Shown: positions 1-9,136, numbered from the stretch's first letter. The stretch: 29,799 nt of DNA from an uncultured Eubacteriales bacterium (GCA_900545455.1 UQZF01000013.1:1-29799); one strand, 5' to 3'. Numbers and translations: made by a program. Notes: generated by a model not told the origin, from the letters alone.

Positions 1-784
1 GAATAAGACTTCCGCCGCCGCTAAGCACGTTGGCTGTCTCCCAGTTCTCAACATGGCGGTCAAAATCCATATCCCTGATATAATTGTTAGCCGCCTCTGC
101 CTCTGCATCGGTAAGCGTCATAGGTATTCCGCCTAAAACATCAATGATATCAATGAGACTGTAGAAATCCACAAGGATATAATCATCAACCTTAATCTTG
201 AAATTACCTTCAATTATGTCAAGAAGGAACTCCGGACCTCCTCTTGCATTGGCTATGTTAATCTTGTCGTAGCCGTCGGAGTAGGTTCTTCCCATCGCAC
301 TTGCTTTCTGCTTGAGTGCATCCGTATACTGGATATACGCTGCCGTATCTCTCATTATTGATGTGAGATATACCTTCTGTGTCTTGGAATTGATTGACAC
401 CAGAATGATTGCATCAGAGTTGCCCGGATTGGAGAGAATATTCTCAAAATGTCTGTTATCGACACCGATAAGTACTATATTCTTAACATAATCCTTATCC
501 ATTCCCTCGCCGTCTCCGAAGTTCTCGGCACCGGAACTGTTAATCTCAGGTGACATTGTTGTATCGGTAATGATGTTTCCGTCTGCATCCGTCTGAGACT
601 CTCCGGCGTCAATGGAAATATTGTCCCAGTCCTTCGAATCCACATGGTTAATCTTGCCGATGTAGCTCTTTAATATGAGATATGCACACAGTACAACAAT
701 AAGCACAAATGCTAACACTGCACACATAATTATAACGGCTACATTTCTCTTGTTGGTTTTTCTTTTTTTCTTGTTAGTTGCCAT
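1..784 (-). CDS. LCP (LytR-CpsA-Psr) family wall-polymer ligase, partial
   Basis: LCP enzymes move undecaprenyl-linked glycopolymers onto peptidoglycan at the outer face of the membrane. Translating the minus strand from the ATG at 784 gives 261 codons open to the window edge, so the C-terminus is missing. Seen: a lysine/arginine-rich cytoplasmic start (MATNKKKRKTNKR), one membrane helix at about residues 15-37, an acidic Ser/Thr-rich linker, and then the LCP core signatures NIVLIGVDNR, SDAIILVSIN and SIMRDT. The Asp and Arg residues in these motifs are those expected to bind metal and the polyprenyl pyrophosphate head group. It is the last gene visible in the polysaccharide operon, 26 nt after the phosphoglycosyl transferase gene. 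This position suggests that the polymer is anchored to the wall rather than only secreted. Confidence 0.9.
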   Translation of the reverse strand, partial: MATNKKKRKTNKRNVAVIIMCAVLAFVLIVVLCAYLILKSYIGKINHVDSKDWDNISIDAGESQTDADGNIITDTTMSPEINSSGAENFGDGEGMDKDYVKNIVLIGVDNRHFENILSNPGNSDAIILVSINSKTQKVYLTSIMRDTAAYIQYTDALKQKASAMGRTYSDGYDKINIANARGGPEFLLDIIEGNFKIKVDDYILVDFYSLIDIIDVLGGIPMTLTDAEAEAANNYIRDMDFDRHVENWETANVLSGGGSLI

Positions 785-810
785 TTTTAAGCCCTTATCT
801 TCCTCTCTTT

Positions 811-2235
811 TTATCTTGAACCGTCCTTCTTAAACACTACCAAAACGGTTTTTAGAAGTATCTTTATATCAAGTGCGAGCGACCAGTTGTCTATATACTC
901 AAGGTCGAGCTTTACAACATCCTCAAAATCCTCGATATTGCTTCTTCCGCTCACCTGCCACAGACCTGTTATGCCCGGCTTGATACTGAGCCTTCTCTTG
1001 TGATAGCCTGCATACTGCATGAACTCATCAACCGTCGGCGGACGTGTCCCGACAAGACTCATGTCACCTTTAAGCACATTGAAGAACTGCGGAAGCTCAT
1101 CAATGCTTGTTGCCCTTATGAACTTACCAACCTTTGTGATTCGGGGATCGTCAGTCATTTTAAACATGAGTCCCTTCATCTCGTTCTGTTCCATCAGAGC
1201 CTTCTTGCGCTCCTCCGCGTCGCGGTACATTGAGCGGAACTTATACATATAGAAGTATCTTCCGTTCTTTCCCACTCTCTTCTGCTTAAAGAAGATTGGT
1301 CCCGGTGACTCTATAAGAATCGCCGGCGCAACGAATATTGTCACTACAGCCGTAACTATAAGTCCGACTATGGCTCCGACAATATCAATCGCCCTCTTGA
1401 CAATCATCTTGTTCTGTTCAAAGGTCTTTGCACAGAATGAAATGACCGGATATGAACCGTACATAGTCACCTGCTTGTCAAAGCCTTCAAAATTCTCAAG
1501 AATATTTATATTTAAAAAGACGGTTATACCCATCCTTTCAAATTCCATGATAAAATCCTTGAGAGAATCTCCCGTAACATAGGATACGTTGATGTATACC
1601 TCATCGACTATGTTGATCTTGGCATACTCAAGAGCATCCTCATAAGCCGCCACAACCGGAACTCCGGCTATCTGCTGTCCGCGCATATCGTTGTCGATAA
1701 TTGCAACACCCTTGATGCGTCTCGTGAACTGCTCATCGCTCTCTCTCAAATGTGCAATGATTCCCTCTGCCCTGTCGCTCGTGGTCACAAGATATACATG
1801 GGTGACATTTCTCTTCTTCTTAAACCACCATCTCAAATACGCCTTGTACAGACAGTGGCACCCATACATTAAAACCACATTGATTCCGAGTGCTCCGAAA
1901 AGTCCTCGTCTTGCCATCGTCGCCGTGGTTCTGCTTCCGAACAGGAGAAGGAGAAGAACCATCGCGAAGAGAAGATTCATCTTGAGAACATATAAAAGCT
2001 CCTCGAAATATCCTCTCTTGAGGAAATCCTGATTCTGGTTAAAAAATATAAATACAATAGAATATGCTAAAAATATCGGTCCTAATAAGTCTAAGATAAC
2101 CTCATAGCTCATATATATCTGCTTGTCAAAGAAATGCAGATTAAGGAAATCTATGCTGAAAAAGCAAATCAGCATACTTACTAAATCAATCAGCAGAAGC
2201 ATAATATTGATTCCGCTATGCTTGTTTCTATTCAT
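811..2235 (-). CDS. Undecaprenyl-phosphate sugar phosphotransferase (polyprenol PGT, WbaP/CpsE type)
   Basis: This enzyme starts polysaccharide synthesis by moving a sugar-1-phosphate from a UDP-sugar to undecaprenyl phosphate. It has 474 residues, the usual length of the long family form. The N-terminal half has about four membrane helices (about residues 9-31, 50-66, 83-101 and 111-130) and then a CoA-binding-like domain (about 145-265). The catalytic bacterial-sugar-transferase domain covers about 278-474. Its motifs are visible: the re-entrant helix with IESPGP (308-313), KQKRVGKNG (318-326), KFRSM (332-336), the Asp-Glu pair at 379-380, GDMSLVGTRP and PGITGLWQVSGR. The sugar (Gal, Glc or another) cannot be read from sequence. 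Unusually, this first-step enzyme is near the 3' end of the operon. Confidence 0.94.
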   Translation of the reverse strand: MNRNKHSGINIMLLLIDLVSMLICFFSIDFLNLHFFDKQIYMSYEVILDLLGPIFLAYSIVFIFFNQNQDFLKRGYFEELLYVLKMNLLFAMVLLLLLFGSRTTATMARRGLFGALGINVVLMYGCHCLYKAYLRWWFKKKRNVTHVYLVTTSDRAEGIIAHLRESDEQFTRRIKGVAIIDNDMRGQQIAGVPVVAAYEDALEYAKINIVDEVYINVSYVTGDSLKDFIMEFERMGITVFLNINILENFEGFDKQVTMYGSYPVISFCAKTFEQNKMIVKRAIDIVGAIVGLIVTAVVTIFVAPAILIESPGPIFFKQKRVGKNGRYFYMYKFRSMYRDAEERKKALMEQNEMKGLMFKMTDDPRITKVGKFIRATSIDELPQFFNVLKGDMSLVGTRPPTVDEFMQYAGYHKRRLSIKPGITGLWQVSGRSNIEDFEDVVKLDLEYIDNWSLALDIKILLKTVLVVFKKDGSR

Positions 2236-2281
2236 AAATTCTACGACCTATCTATCTGTTAATAATACACTGCCTTCTATT

Positions 2282-3151
2282 TTACAACATTTTTCGCAAT
2301 ACTTCAATGATTAATTTTTCAAAAAGCGAAAAACCACCGCATATCCTCAAAAGAAGCATCTGAAAAGCATTGGCATTATTATAGTTTTTCTGGTAATAGT
2401 ACTTAGAACGCAGCACTGCTTTCCATATCTTTATATTCTTCATCGAGCGCCTTATTGACACCGAATGATTGTGAAGATATGTCTGTCCCGTGATAAGTCC
2501 CGACTTATAGCCCGCCCTTTTAAGCCTCTTTGCAAGGATGAGCTCCTCATAGTAGAGGAAAATATTCTCGTCAAGTCCGCCGATTTTCTCAAAAGCCTCA
2601 GCCGTTATCGCAAAGAACGAGCCCTGAACGACCTCGACATCCATAACAGGCACCGAGTAATCGACCTCATATCTGCGCTTCTCATACACGAGACGCCTCA
2701 CCGTTATAAAGCAGTCTCCAAGGTCATGCAGATACGAAAACATATTTCTGTAAGGTGCGGCATCGACGTTTCCGTCAGGTCTTACCATGACTCCCGTTAA
2801 GACGCCGTACTCTCTGTCCCTCTCAAACTCCTCAACAATCGATGTGATGAGCGTCTCCTCAAAGAGCACATCGGGGTTGGCGATAAATATAACCTCTGCG
2901 CCAAACTCCCTTATAAGAAAGCGTGCGCCGAAGTTATTTCCGAACGAATAGCCCCCGTTTTTTCCCGACGACAGCACCGTGACCTTCCTGCTGTTTTCAT
3001 ACTTTTTTGTGAGAGTCTCCATCGAAGCATCCGTTGAGCAGTTGTCAACCACCGCGATGTGTGAGATTGAGTCATAATCCAATATACTGTCGACGAGTGT
3101 CGAGGTTGACACCGCATCATTATAATTAAGAACAACAATTCCCGTATTCAT
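2282..3151 (-). CDS. GT2-family glycosyltransferase (rhamnosyltransferase-like)
   Basis: Predicted cytoplasmic GT-A fold transferase adding one sugar to the lipid-linked repeat unit. It has 289 residues from the chosen start. Visible motifs: GIVVLNYND at the N-terminus, VVDNCSTD (nucleotide-binding Asp), the glycine-rich NGGYSFGNNFGARF, and NPDV in the DxD position, a set typical of rhamnosyltransferase-like GT2 enzymes. A C-terminal amphipathic tail could sit on the membrane. An upstream ATG at 3169 would add six residues, but GGGGAG at about 3161-3166 lies 9 nt before the ATG at 3151 and overlaps that upstream codon, so 3151 is preferred. It is 24 nt downstream of the GT4 gene. Donor and acceptor are unknown. 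Confidence 0.88.
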   Translation of the reverse strand: MNTGIVVLNYNDAVSTSTLVDSILDYDSISHIAVVDNCSTDASMETLTKKYENSRKVTVLSSGKNGGYSFGNNFGARFLIREFGAEVIFIANPDVLFEETLITSIVEEFERDREYGVLTGVMVRPDGNVDAAPYRNMFSYLHDLGDCFITVRRLVYEKRRYEVDYSVPVMDVEVVQGSFFAITAEAFEKIGGLDENIFLYYEELILAKRLKRAGYKSGLITGQTYLHNHSVSIRRSMKNIKIWKAVLRSKYYYQKNYNNANAFQMLLLRICGGFSLFEKLIIEVLRKML

Positions 3152-3175
3152 ACAGCCAACACTCCCCATCCGCTT

Positions 3176-4294
3176 CTACTCCGTGAGAAAACCAAGCGTC
3201 TCCTTCGCGCATTTGTTCCACGAGAACTTATCGCGCTGCCTCTTGTCGTTGCAGGCGATAGCCGTCCTCTCACTCTCGGTGAGCCCGGAGCATTTTTTCA
3301 TGAGAGAACACAGACTCTCTGCGTCCTTAGGCTCCTTCATGTACATCACCGCGTCCTGACCGACCTCCGGAAGTGATGATACATTCGTCGTTATAATCGG
3401 CAGACCGTAGTTCATCGCCTCAAGGAGCGGTATTCCGAAGCCCTCATAGAGTGACGGGTACACGAACGCAGACGCGCCCTCGAAAAGACACTGCTTCTCC
3501 TTCTGGCTTATAAAGCCCGTCATGATTATGTTATTCTTATAGTGGCTCTGCTCTATGAGGCTTAAAACACCCTCATACTTCCAGCCGAGCCCTCCGGCAA
3601 GCACCATGTAAAACGGCTCTGCGCCGCTGTCCCTCTGTGACATGAACAGCTCAAAGCCCTTTATTATCGTCTCAACATTCTTTCTCGGCTCTATCGTGCT
3701 GACATAGAGAAAATAGCTTCCCGCTATGTTGAATTTCTTCTTAACCTCTTCTATCTCGCCCTCGGCAGACTGCTCAGGTCTGTCCGTGCCCGCAAGATAT
3801 GTGCACGCGATTCTCGATGACTCTATCCCGAAAATGTCAATGATGTCGTACTTCGTCGCCTCGGATATTGCCAAAATTCTGTCCGCCTTCTTACAGGAGC
3901 TCTTGACAAATGACTTCTGAATTATCGTGTTATATCTGCTTCCGATATTCTTTATCCGAAACTGCGCCAAATCACAGATGGTGAGCACATATCTCACCCC
4001 GTCAGGCTTTCCCCACGGAAGGACATGCTGTGTTCCCCAGAACACGTCAATATCATACTTTTTTATGAGTGCGCTGCCTCTCATCGCAAGCCAGAGCGTC
4101 CCGACCGGAAAATTCTCCGTGACAATGTGCCAGTTATCACCCAGCTTGAAATCAACGTACACCTCTTTGCTCGAGAACAGATAGTACTCGTTGTCATTAT
4201 CGGTCTCACTTAAAAACTTCACAATGTTATATACATAAGTCCCGATACCTGCTCTCTGCTTTCTGAGCGGTCTGGCATCAATTCCGATTTTCAT
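3176..4294 (-). CDS. GT4-family glycosyltransferase
   Basis: Predicted GT-B fold retaining glycosyltransferase of the mannosyltransferase-like GT4 group, 372 residues, which is a full-length form. The start MKIGIDARPL with RAGIGTYVYNIV is the usual glycine-rich N-terminal acceptor-side motif. VSTIEPRKNVETII (about 198-211) begins the C-terminal nucleotide-sugar domain. The EX7E motif is intact as E284-GFGIPLL-E292, followed by GLPIITTNVSSLPEV. The ATG directly follows the TAA of the preceding polymerase gene with no gap, so translation is probably coupled. It resembles the GT4 gene at 5625-6704 (both open with KIGIDAR/RIAIDAR and share SLYEGFGIP), so the two may be old duplicates. Sugar specificity is not readable. 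Confidence 0.9.
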   Translation of the reverse strand: MKIGIDARPLRKQRAGIGTYVYNIVKFLSETDNDNEYYLFSSKEVYVDFKLGDNWHIVTENFPVGTLWLAMRGSALIKKYDIDVFWGTQHVLPWGKPDGVRYVLTICDLAQFRIKNIGSRYNTIIQKSFVKSSCKKADRILAISEATKYDIIDIFGIESSRIACTYLAGTDRPEQSAEGEIEEVKKKFNIAGSYFLYVSTIEPRKNVETIIKGFELFMSQRDSGAEPFYMVLAGGLGWKYEGVLSLIEQSHYKNNIIMTGFISQKEKQCLFEGASAFVYPSLYEGFGIPLLEAMNYGLPIITTNVSSLPEVGQDAVMYMKEPKDAESLCSLMKKCSGLTESERTAIACNDKRQRDKFSWNKCAKETLGFLTE

Positions 4295-5617
4295 TTAGTT
4301 TTCCTCCATAAAAAGGCTCATTTTATATCCGAGAGCGAGAACCATCCACAGGTTGACTGCGGTAGGCGGAAGCCATAATGCTCCTTCGACAAATGCTATG
4401 ATGATATACACGACAACGCCATGGCACACGCCCTTCAATATCTTAGAGTCCTTAACGTGTTTTCCTATGTATTTTACAAGTATATAGAGTATAGGAGCAA
4501 GAAACGCCACAAGTCCTGCAATACCGCCAATCATAAGAATACAGAAGTATGCCATCTCATAACTGCTGCCCCAATAGCTTGTAAGTCCGTATGGTCCGAT
4601 TAAAATCCATTCAGTCTTATTGACAAAATAGTCGATAAGCTGTGACATTGACTCCGAACGTCCTGACAAATCATTTATGTTCTTTAGCGTGAACGAATCC
4701 TTAAAGCGTTCAAGTATCTGCGGAAACATATTCAAGAATATAGCCGCAATGACCGGAATAACCGCAATGATAAGGCAGGCGAACTGCACCTTGCGCCCGT
4801 CAGCCCACTTTCTGTTGATTATGACAACCGACTTGATAAACAGGTAAAGGAATATTCCAACCCAGCAGGTCTTAGAGCCTGTGAGTATACAGAACATGAT
4901 AAACACAAGCATGTACACTCTCTGCCATGTTTTTTTCTTAATGCTCTCATAAACCATAGGACAGAACAGCAGAATGTTGACTCCGAGGAGATTACCGTTC
5001 TGGTATGTCGAAACCGTCTTGGAGTAGGTCACGCCCTCCTGTACGCCGTTGTACTTCTCGGCATACCAGTTGGTGCTCGAGATATAGTCCGTGTAGTTGA
5101 CTGTGAGTCCCGGTATTGAAAAGCGCTCTATTCCGAATATCGCCTGCAGAAATCCGAACGCAAACACGATTATCGTTCCCCACAAAAGCATGCGGAGAAT
5201 GAGGTCTATCTGCTTCTGCTCCGTTATAAAGAAGTTGAACACCAAAAACGTGAACGGGTACACGACGAGCGGCACAAAAAATCCAACCCAGTCGGACAGC
5301 CCCGCTCTTCCTCCCACCATAGTGAGAAGAAATCTTATAAGCCAGTAAAGACAGCCCATCACGACGAACTGCTCCGCCCTTGAAAAGACGAAGCACCTCT
5401 TCCAAAGCACATAGAAGAACCACATCATAATTGTGAGCAGCAAAAAAACATTCCCCACCGTCAGAGGAATACCGCCAAGCTTAATTCCTGCCTTAGGGAA
5501 AGTCACATTGATAAACACGGTTATCAGCAGCAGTACATAACTCACTCTGTAAAATTTTGATTTTTCACACATTGTCTGCACAGCATTCGGCTGACAATAC
5601 TTTGTCTCATTTACCAT
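4295..5617 (-). CDS. O-antigen ligase/polymerase family membrane protein (Wzy-like)
   Basis: Integral membrane protein of 440 residues with about ten to twelve hydrophobic helices. The block FCILTGSKTCWVGIFLY matches the Wzy_C/O-antigen ligase pattern (TGSR/K followed by a small residue and W/G), and it precedes a long extracytoplasmic loop (about residues 300-345). In a Wzx/Wzy pathway such a protein joins flipped undecaprenyl-linked repeat units on the outer face of the membrane. It is one of two polymerase-like proteins in this locus; the other at 16663-17844 has a quite different sequence. The start is the ATG at 5617 with a weak AAAGGG upstream, 7 nt after the stop of the preceding GT4 gene. 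Polymerase is more likely than ligase because the locus has export genes. The sequence alone does not settle this. Confidence 0.82.
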   Translation of the reverse strand: MVNETKYCQPNAVQTMCEKSKFYRVSYVLLLITVFINVTFPKAGIKLGGIPLTVGNVFLLLTIMMWFFYVLWKRCFVFSRAEQFVVMGCLYWLIRFLLTMVGGRAGLSDWVGFFVPLVVYPFTFLVFNFFITEQKQIDLILRMLLWGTIIVFAFGFLQAIFGIERFSIPGLTVNYTDYISSTNWYAEKYNGVQEGVTYSKTVSTYQNGNLLGVNILLFCPMVYESIKKKTWQRVYMLVFIMFCILTGSKTCWVGIFLYLFIKSVVIINRKWADGRKVQFACLIIAVIPVIAAIFLNMFPQILERFKDSFTLKNINDLSGRSESMSQLIDYFVNKTEWILIGPYGLTSYWGSSYEMAYFCILMIGGIAGLVAFLAPILYILVKYIGKHVKDSKILKGVCHGVVVYIIIAFVEGALWLPPTAVNLWMVLALGYKMSLFMEEN

Positions 5618-5624
5618 TTCAAAA

Positions 5625-6704
5625 TCAACCCTTTATTCTGTCAAATGCAGCCTTGGTTCTGTTGATTACAGACTCAGGCGTAAATATCTTAACTCTCTCA
5701 TATCCTTTTTTTACGAGTGAAGCTGCAAGAGCCTCATCCGACAATACTTTTTCCATTGCTTTGCATATCATATCCGTATCGTAAGCATCGAACATATATG
5801 CCGCATCCCCGACAACCTCAGGAAGCGAGGAATTATCGGAGCACACAACCGGCGTACCGCATGCCATTGCCTCAAGCGGCGGAATGCCGAAGCCTTCATA
5901 GAGTGACGGGAACACAAATAAATCTGCAAGATTATAGAAGTCCACCAGTTCATCATCTACGATTATTCCCGTTCTTATGACATTTTTTTCTATTCCCAGT
6001 TCATTTATCTTAGGTGTGAGATCTTCGCTGTCAAAAGCCTTTCCGACAAGCACAAGACATGTGTCGTCCCTGCCGTCCATCTTTGCATAGGCCTCAAGCA
6101 GTCTCAGAAGATTCTTGTGCGGCTTGAGATTTCCGACATACATTATGACCTTCTTATCATGCGGCAGACTGTATTTGTCAACAAGATACTCAACACTGCT
6201 TCTTTCCTTCTTGGTGAACTTAGCGTCAACCGCATTGTACACCACATCAATCTTGTCCTCACGAACCTTGAAGAACTTCATTATATCTCTCTTAGAGTTT
6301 TCCGACACCGTAAAAATTATATCCGATTTTCTTACCGCGTAGCCTATGATAAGCTTCGCATATATGTATGCGAACTTATTCGGCAGAAATTCCGGAAGCA
6401 CAAGATGTGTCAAATCATGAATCGTAACCGCAAGCCTGCCACGATAGAATACAGGCACATTATAATGTGGTACATGAAGCATATCCGCACCGCTCTTTTT
6501 GAGAGCCTTCGACGGAAAATGAAGCTGCTCCGAAACACCGTATATCTTGTCGGCATAGTCTATTACATCCACACTCTCATCAACCTTGTGGATATCATTC
6601 TCATTGCCAAGCGCAATATCATATATTCCCTGTCCCATCAATGTCTTGATATATGTTCCTATGCCCGACATCTGTATCATTCTGGCATCGATTGCGATTC
6701 TCAT
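5625..6704 (-). CDS. GT4-family glycosyltransferase
   Basis: Full-length (359 residues) GT-B glycosyltransferase. Seen: MRIAIDARMIQMSGIGTYIK at the N-terminus, VTIHDLTHLVLPEF (the His-Asp segment common in this GT4 subgroup), FTVSENSKRDI, VGNLKPHKNLLRLLEAY starting the donor-binding domain, and an intact E270-GFGIPPL-E278 motif followed by GTPVVCSDNSSLPEVVGDAA. This motif series is typical of mannosyl- or rhamnosyl-transferring GT4 enzymes in exopolysaccharide loci. It would act in the cytoplasm on the lipid-linked intermediate. Only 3 nt separate it from the GT4 gene upstream and 7 nt from the polymerase downstream. It is similar in layout to the GT4 gene at 3176-4294. Confidence 0.9.
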   Translation of the reverse strand: MRIAIDARMIQMSGIGTYIKTLMGQGIYDIALGNENDIHKVDESVDVIDYADKIYGVSEQLHFPSKALKKSGADMLHVPHYNVPVFYRGRLAVTIHDLTHLVLPEFLPNKFAYIYAKLIIGYAVRKSDIIFTVSENSKRDIMKFFKVREDKIDVVYNAVDAKFTKKERSSVEYLVDKYSLPHDKKVIMYVGNLKPHKNLLRLLEAYAKMDGRDDTCLVLVGKAFDSEDLTPKINELGIEKNVIRTGIIVDDELVDFYNLADLFVFPSLYEGFGIPPLEAMACGTPVVCSDNSSLPEVVGDAAYMFDAYDTDMICKAMEKVLSDEALAASLVKKGYERVKIFTPESVINRTKAAFDRIKG

Positions 6705-6707
6705 TGA

Positions 6708-7811
6708 TTAATGTACTCCGTTTCTCTCGTTATATTTCTCCTCGACAAACGCTTTGATTCTCGCCTTGAACACCTCATCGTCAAACGTCTCGGCATGTGC
6801 TCTCAACACCTGCTTGTCGAATTTCATATTCTCAAATCTCTTTAACGCATCCACAAGCGACTCTGTTGTCTGCTCATGGAAAAATGTACCGGTTACGCCC
6901 TCTACTACTGTCTCAAGTGCGCCGCCCTTGCCGTATGCAATCACCGGTCTTCCGCTCGCCATAGCTTCAAGCGGTGTAATTCCAAAATCCTCCTCACCCG
7001 GGAACAGGAAAGCTCTGCATCCGGCATAAAGCTCCTTGACCTGTGCATCCGGAACTCTTCCCAACAACTCAACGGTAGGTCCCGCCATCGCCTTTAATCT
7101 CTTGTAATCGGGACCGTCACCTACAACCTTGAGCTTAAGTCCGAGTCTGTTACATGCGTCGATTGCAATATCAACTCTCTTATATTCCTGGAAACGTGAA
7201 ACAACAAGGAAGTAGTCTCCGTCCGTCTCCGAAATCTGGAAAAGCTTGCATCGGACAGGAGGCGGAATAACGACTGCATCCCTCTTGTAGTGCTTTCTTA
7301 TTCTCTTAGCCACGTTTTCAGAGTTGGCAATAAAATAATCAACTCTTGCGGCACTTGCATAATCCCACACTCTTATCCATGTCAGGAAATAATTGAGAAG
7401 CTTTTTTACAAGCCTTCCCTTTCCGGACATCTTCCCGGCATACTCGTAGGAGAACTCCCACGCATATCTCATAGGTGAATGGCAGTAGCAGATGTGGATT
7501 GCGTCAGGATGTGTTATGACACCCTTCGCAACACTCGAGCTGCTGCTTAGCACCATGTCATACCCTGTAAGGTCAAACGACTCGATTGCAGTCGGCATGA
7601 ACGGAAACAGCTTTCTGTGATTTGTACATTCTTTCTTTTTCTGCAGATATGAAGTTATAATATTCGCACTCTTTAACGGTTCCTCCATCTTGCTGTGATT
7701 ACAAATCAAAGTATATATAGGTGCCTCAGGGTACAGCTCGACGAAATCCGACAATACCCTCTCAGCTCCTCCCATTGTAGGGAGCCAGTCATGCACTAAT
7801 GCAATCTTCAT
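6708..7811 (-). CDS. GT4-family glycosyltransferase (WbaZ/mannosyltransferase-like)
   Basis: GT-B glycosyltransferase of 367 residues. The opening KIALVHDWLPTMGGAERVL and the CYCHSPMRYAWEF segment (about 108-120) mark the WbaZ-like GT4 subgroup, which often transfers mannose from GDP-mannose; the donor here is inferred only. FLVVSRFQEYKRVDIAI opens the donor domain, and the EX7E motif is E274 to E282 within EEDFGITPLEAM. An RBS (AGGTGG) precedes the ATG at 7811. It is 19 nt downstream of the chain-length copolymerase gene, making it the first glycosyltransferase of the second transcription block. Confidence 0.9.
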   Translation of the reverse strand: MKIALVHDWLPTMGGAERVLSDFVELYPEAPIYTLICNHSKMEEPLKSANIITSYLQKKKECTNHRKLFPFMPTAIESFDLTGYDMVLSSSSSVAKGVITHPDAIHICYCHSPMRYAWEFSYEYAGKMSGKGRLVKKLLNYFLTWIRVWDYASAARVDYFIANSENVAKRIRKHYKRDAVVIPPPVRCKLFQISETDGDYFLVVSRFQEYKRVDIAIDACNRLGLKLKVVGDGPDYKRLKAMAGPTVELLGRVPDAQVKELYAGCRAFLFPGEEDFGITPLEAMASGRPVIAYGKGGALETVVEGVTGTFFHEQTTESLVDALKRFENMKFDKQVLRAHAETFDDEVFKARIKAFVEEKYNERNGVH

Positions 7812-7830
7812 TATATTCCACCTCAGTATA

Positions 7831-9099
7831 TTATTTGCAAAGTATATATCCTAATAAGTTACCATTAACGGTATTAATTCTTGCAAGGGCAGTCTTGATT
7901 GTGTGAATCTCATCATAGCCGCCGTTGACCATGACGATTGTACCCTGTGCATTTGAAATATCTCTGGATGTCTCAGGACATACCTCGATTCCATCAACAC
8001 ATGTGAACTTCACATCATCTGATGAAGCCGCATCCGCAAGTCTCTCGAGGACATCCGCATTCTTCTGCTTTCCTACCGTCGTGAGAACGACATTGTGTAT
8101 ATCCTTCTTCGCACACATCGCACTGATTGAAACTGCTGTTACGTCCTCTGAAATCTTGACATTTTTCTTGAACTCGCCGAGGAACTCGCCCTCTCCGTCG
8201 AAGAAGCGCTCAAGCTCCTCTCTCGTTCTCACCTTTCTGTCACAGATTGCGATTACGAAGATTATGAACAGACCGATGACAAAGCCTACCGCACCCTTGA
8301 TGATTGTTGACATCTTAAAGAGGTTGGAGAACTCGAAATCGAACTTGTCAACCTGTCCTAAGAGAATCTTGTTGTACTCCTCGTACTCGGCTCTTGTCGC
8401 ATTCACAGAATCCTCATCAGCCTGAATATAGCCGTAAAAACCGTTTACAAGAAGTCTTAAAGAGATTGCAGGCTCAGAGCTTATTACATCACATGTGATG
8501 TAAGGATAGAGCTCGTTCATCTTATTGACAAGATACTCTGCACCCGCTGCCGCACCCGTGCGGACTCTCTCGATTCCGCCGAGTCCCGTATATGAAAGTC
8601 TTATTGTTCTGTCGTTTACAAGTGATACCGAGAAAATATCGTAATCGCTGTCGCCAGGAGTTCTCTGCATCGTTACAAGCTCTGAGAAGCCCGCAGCCGT
8701 AACCTTTGCGCTCACCGCATCGCTGAAGCTCTGTGAGGTGACAATGCTCGTAGCGTAGCTTACGACATTGCTGTTTACTTTCTCATACATCGAATAGTCA
8801 GGTGTTCCGTCAATTCCGATGCTCTTGTAGTAATCATCAACATTCACGTTGAAGCTTATGTCAACCGTTCCGAGGTGTACTCTGTCAGCCTCATTGTCGG
8901 GAATGATAACAGGCGCCTTCTGCACGGTGCTGTCGTCATTCTGTGCCTCGCTTATCTTGAGTGATGCGTTATATGTAGCCGCACCGTACACAAGCATGAT
9001 TGCCATGAGGGCAACCGCAATCCACCAAAACTTCTTAAAATTGTCCCATAAGCGGTCAAAGCTTACAAATACCATATCTTCTTTTTTGTTGTTTTCCAT
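7831..9099 (-). CDS. Wzz/CpsC-like chain-length copolymerase with degenerate kinase-like C-terminus
   Basis: Polysaccharide copolymerases set chain length and often work with a BY-type tyrosine kinase. Here 422 residues contain a cytoplasmic start, a first membrane helix (about 24-41), a large extracytoplasmic domain, and a second helix (about 267-286) followed by DRKVRTREELERF, the classic Wzz junction. Beyond it lie about 110 extra residues. NVVLTTVGKQKNADVLERLADAA and the final NAQGTIVMVNGGYD and NGNLLGYILCK resemble the first and last beta strands of a BY kinase. There is no Walker A lysine, no Walker B and no tyrosine cluster. This domain reading is an inference from pattern. The start is the ATG at 9099 with AAGGAG upstream; an in-frame TTG just before it is less likely. 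It begins the second block, behind its own predicted promoter. Confidence 0.85.
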   Translation of the reverse strand: MENNKKEDMVFVSFDRLWDNFKKFWWIAVALMAIMLVYGAATYNASLKISEAQNDDSTVQKAPVIIPDNEADRVHLGTVDISFNVNVDDYYKSIGIDGTPDYSMYEKVNSNVVSYATSIVTSQSFSDAVSAKVTAAGFSELVTMQRTPGDSDYDIFSVSLVNDRTIRLSYTGLGGIERVRTGAAAGAEYLVNKMNELYPYITCDVISSEPAISLRLLVNGFYGYIQADEDSVNATRAEYEEYNKILLGQVDKFDFEFSNLFKMSTIIKGAVGFVIGLFIIFVIAICDRKVRTREELERFFDGEGEFLGEFKKNVKISEDVTAVSISAMCAKKDIHNVVLTTVGKQKNADVLERLADAASSDDVKFTCVDGIEVCPETSRDISNAQGTIVMVNGGYDEIHTIKTALARINTVNGNLLGYILCK

Positions 9100-9136
9100 C
9101 AAAAATTCTCTCCTTATTAGCTATTATTACTCTATT

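Noticed and set aside
2236..2281. Possible promoter (TATTAT -10) before the phosphoglycosyl transferase gene
   Set aside because: No -35 box at suitable spacing was found; the best candidates have 14-nt spacing or a poor match.
3176..6704. Recent duplication of GT4 genes (3176-4294 and 5625-6704)
   Set aside because: They share motifs and layout, but the sequences differ widely outside the family signatures, so a recent copy event is not supported.
6117..6707. Plus-strand open frame of 196 codons
   Set aside because: It is antisense to a complete GT4 gene, with no domain pattern.
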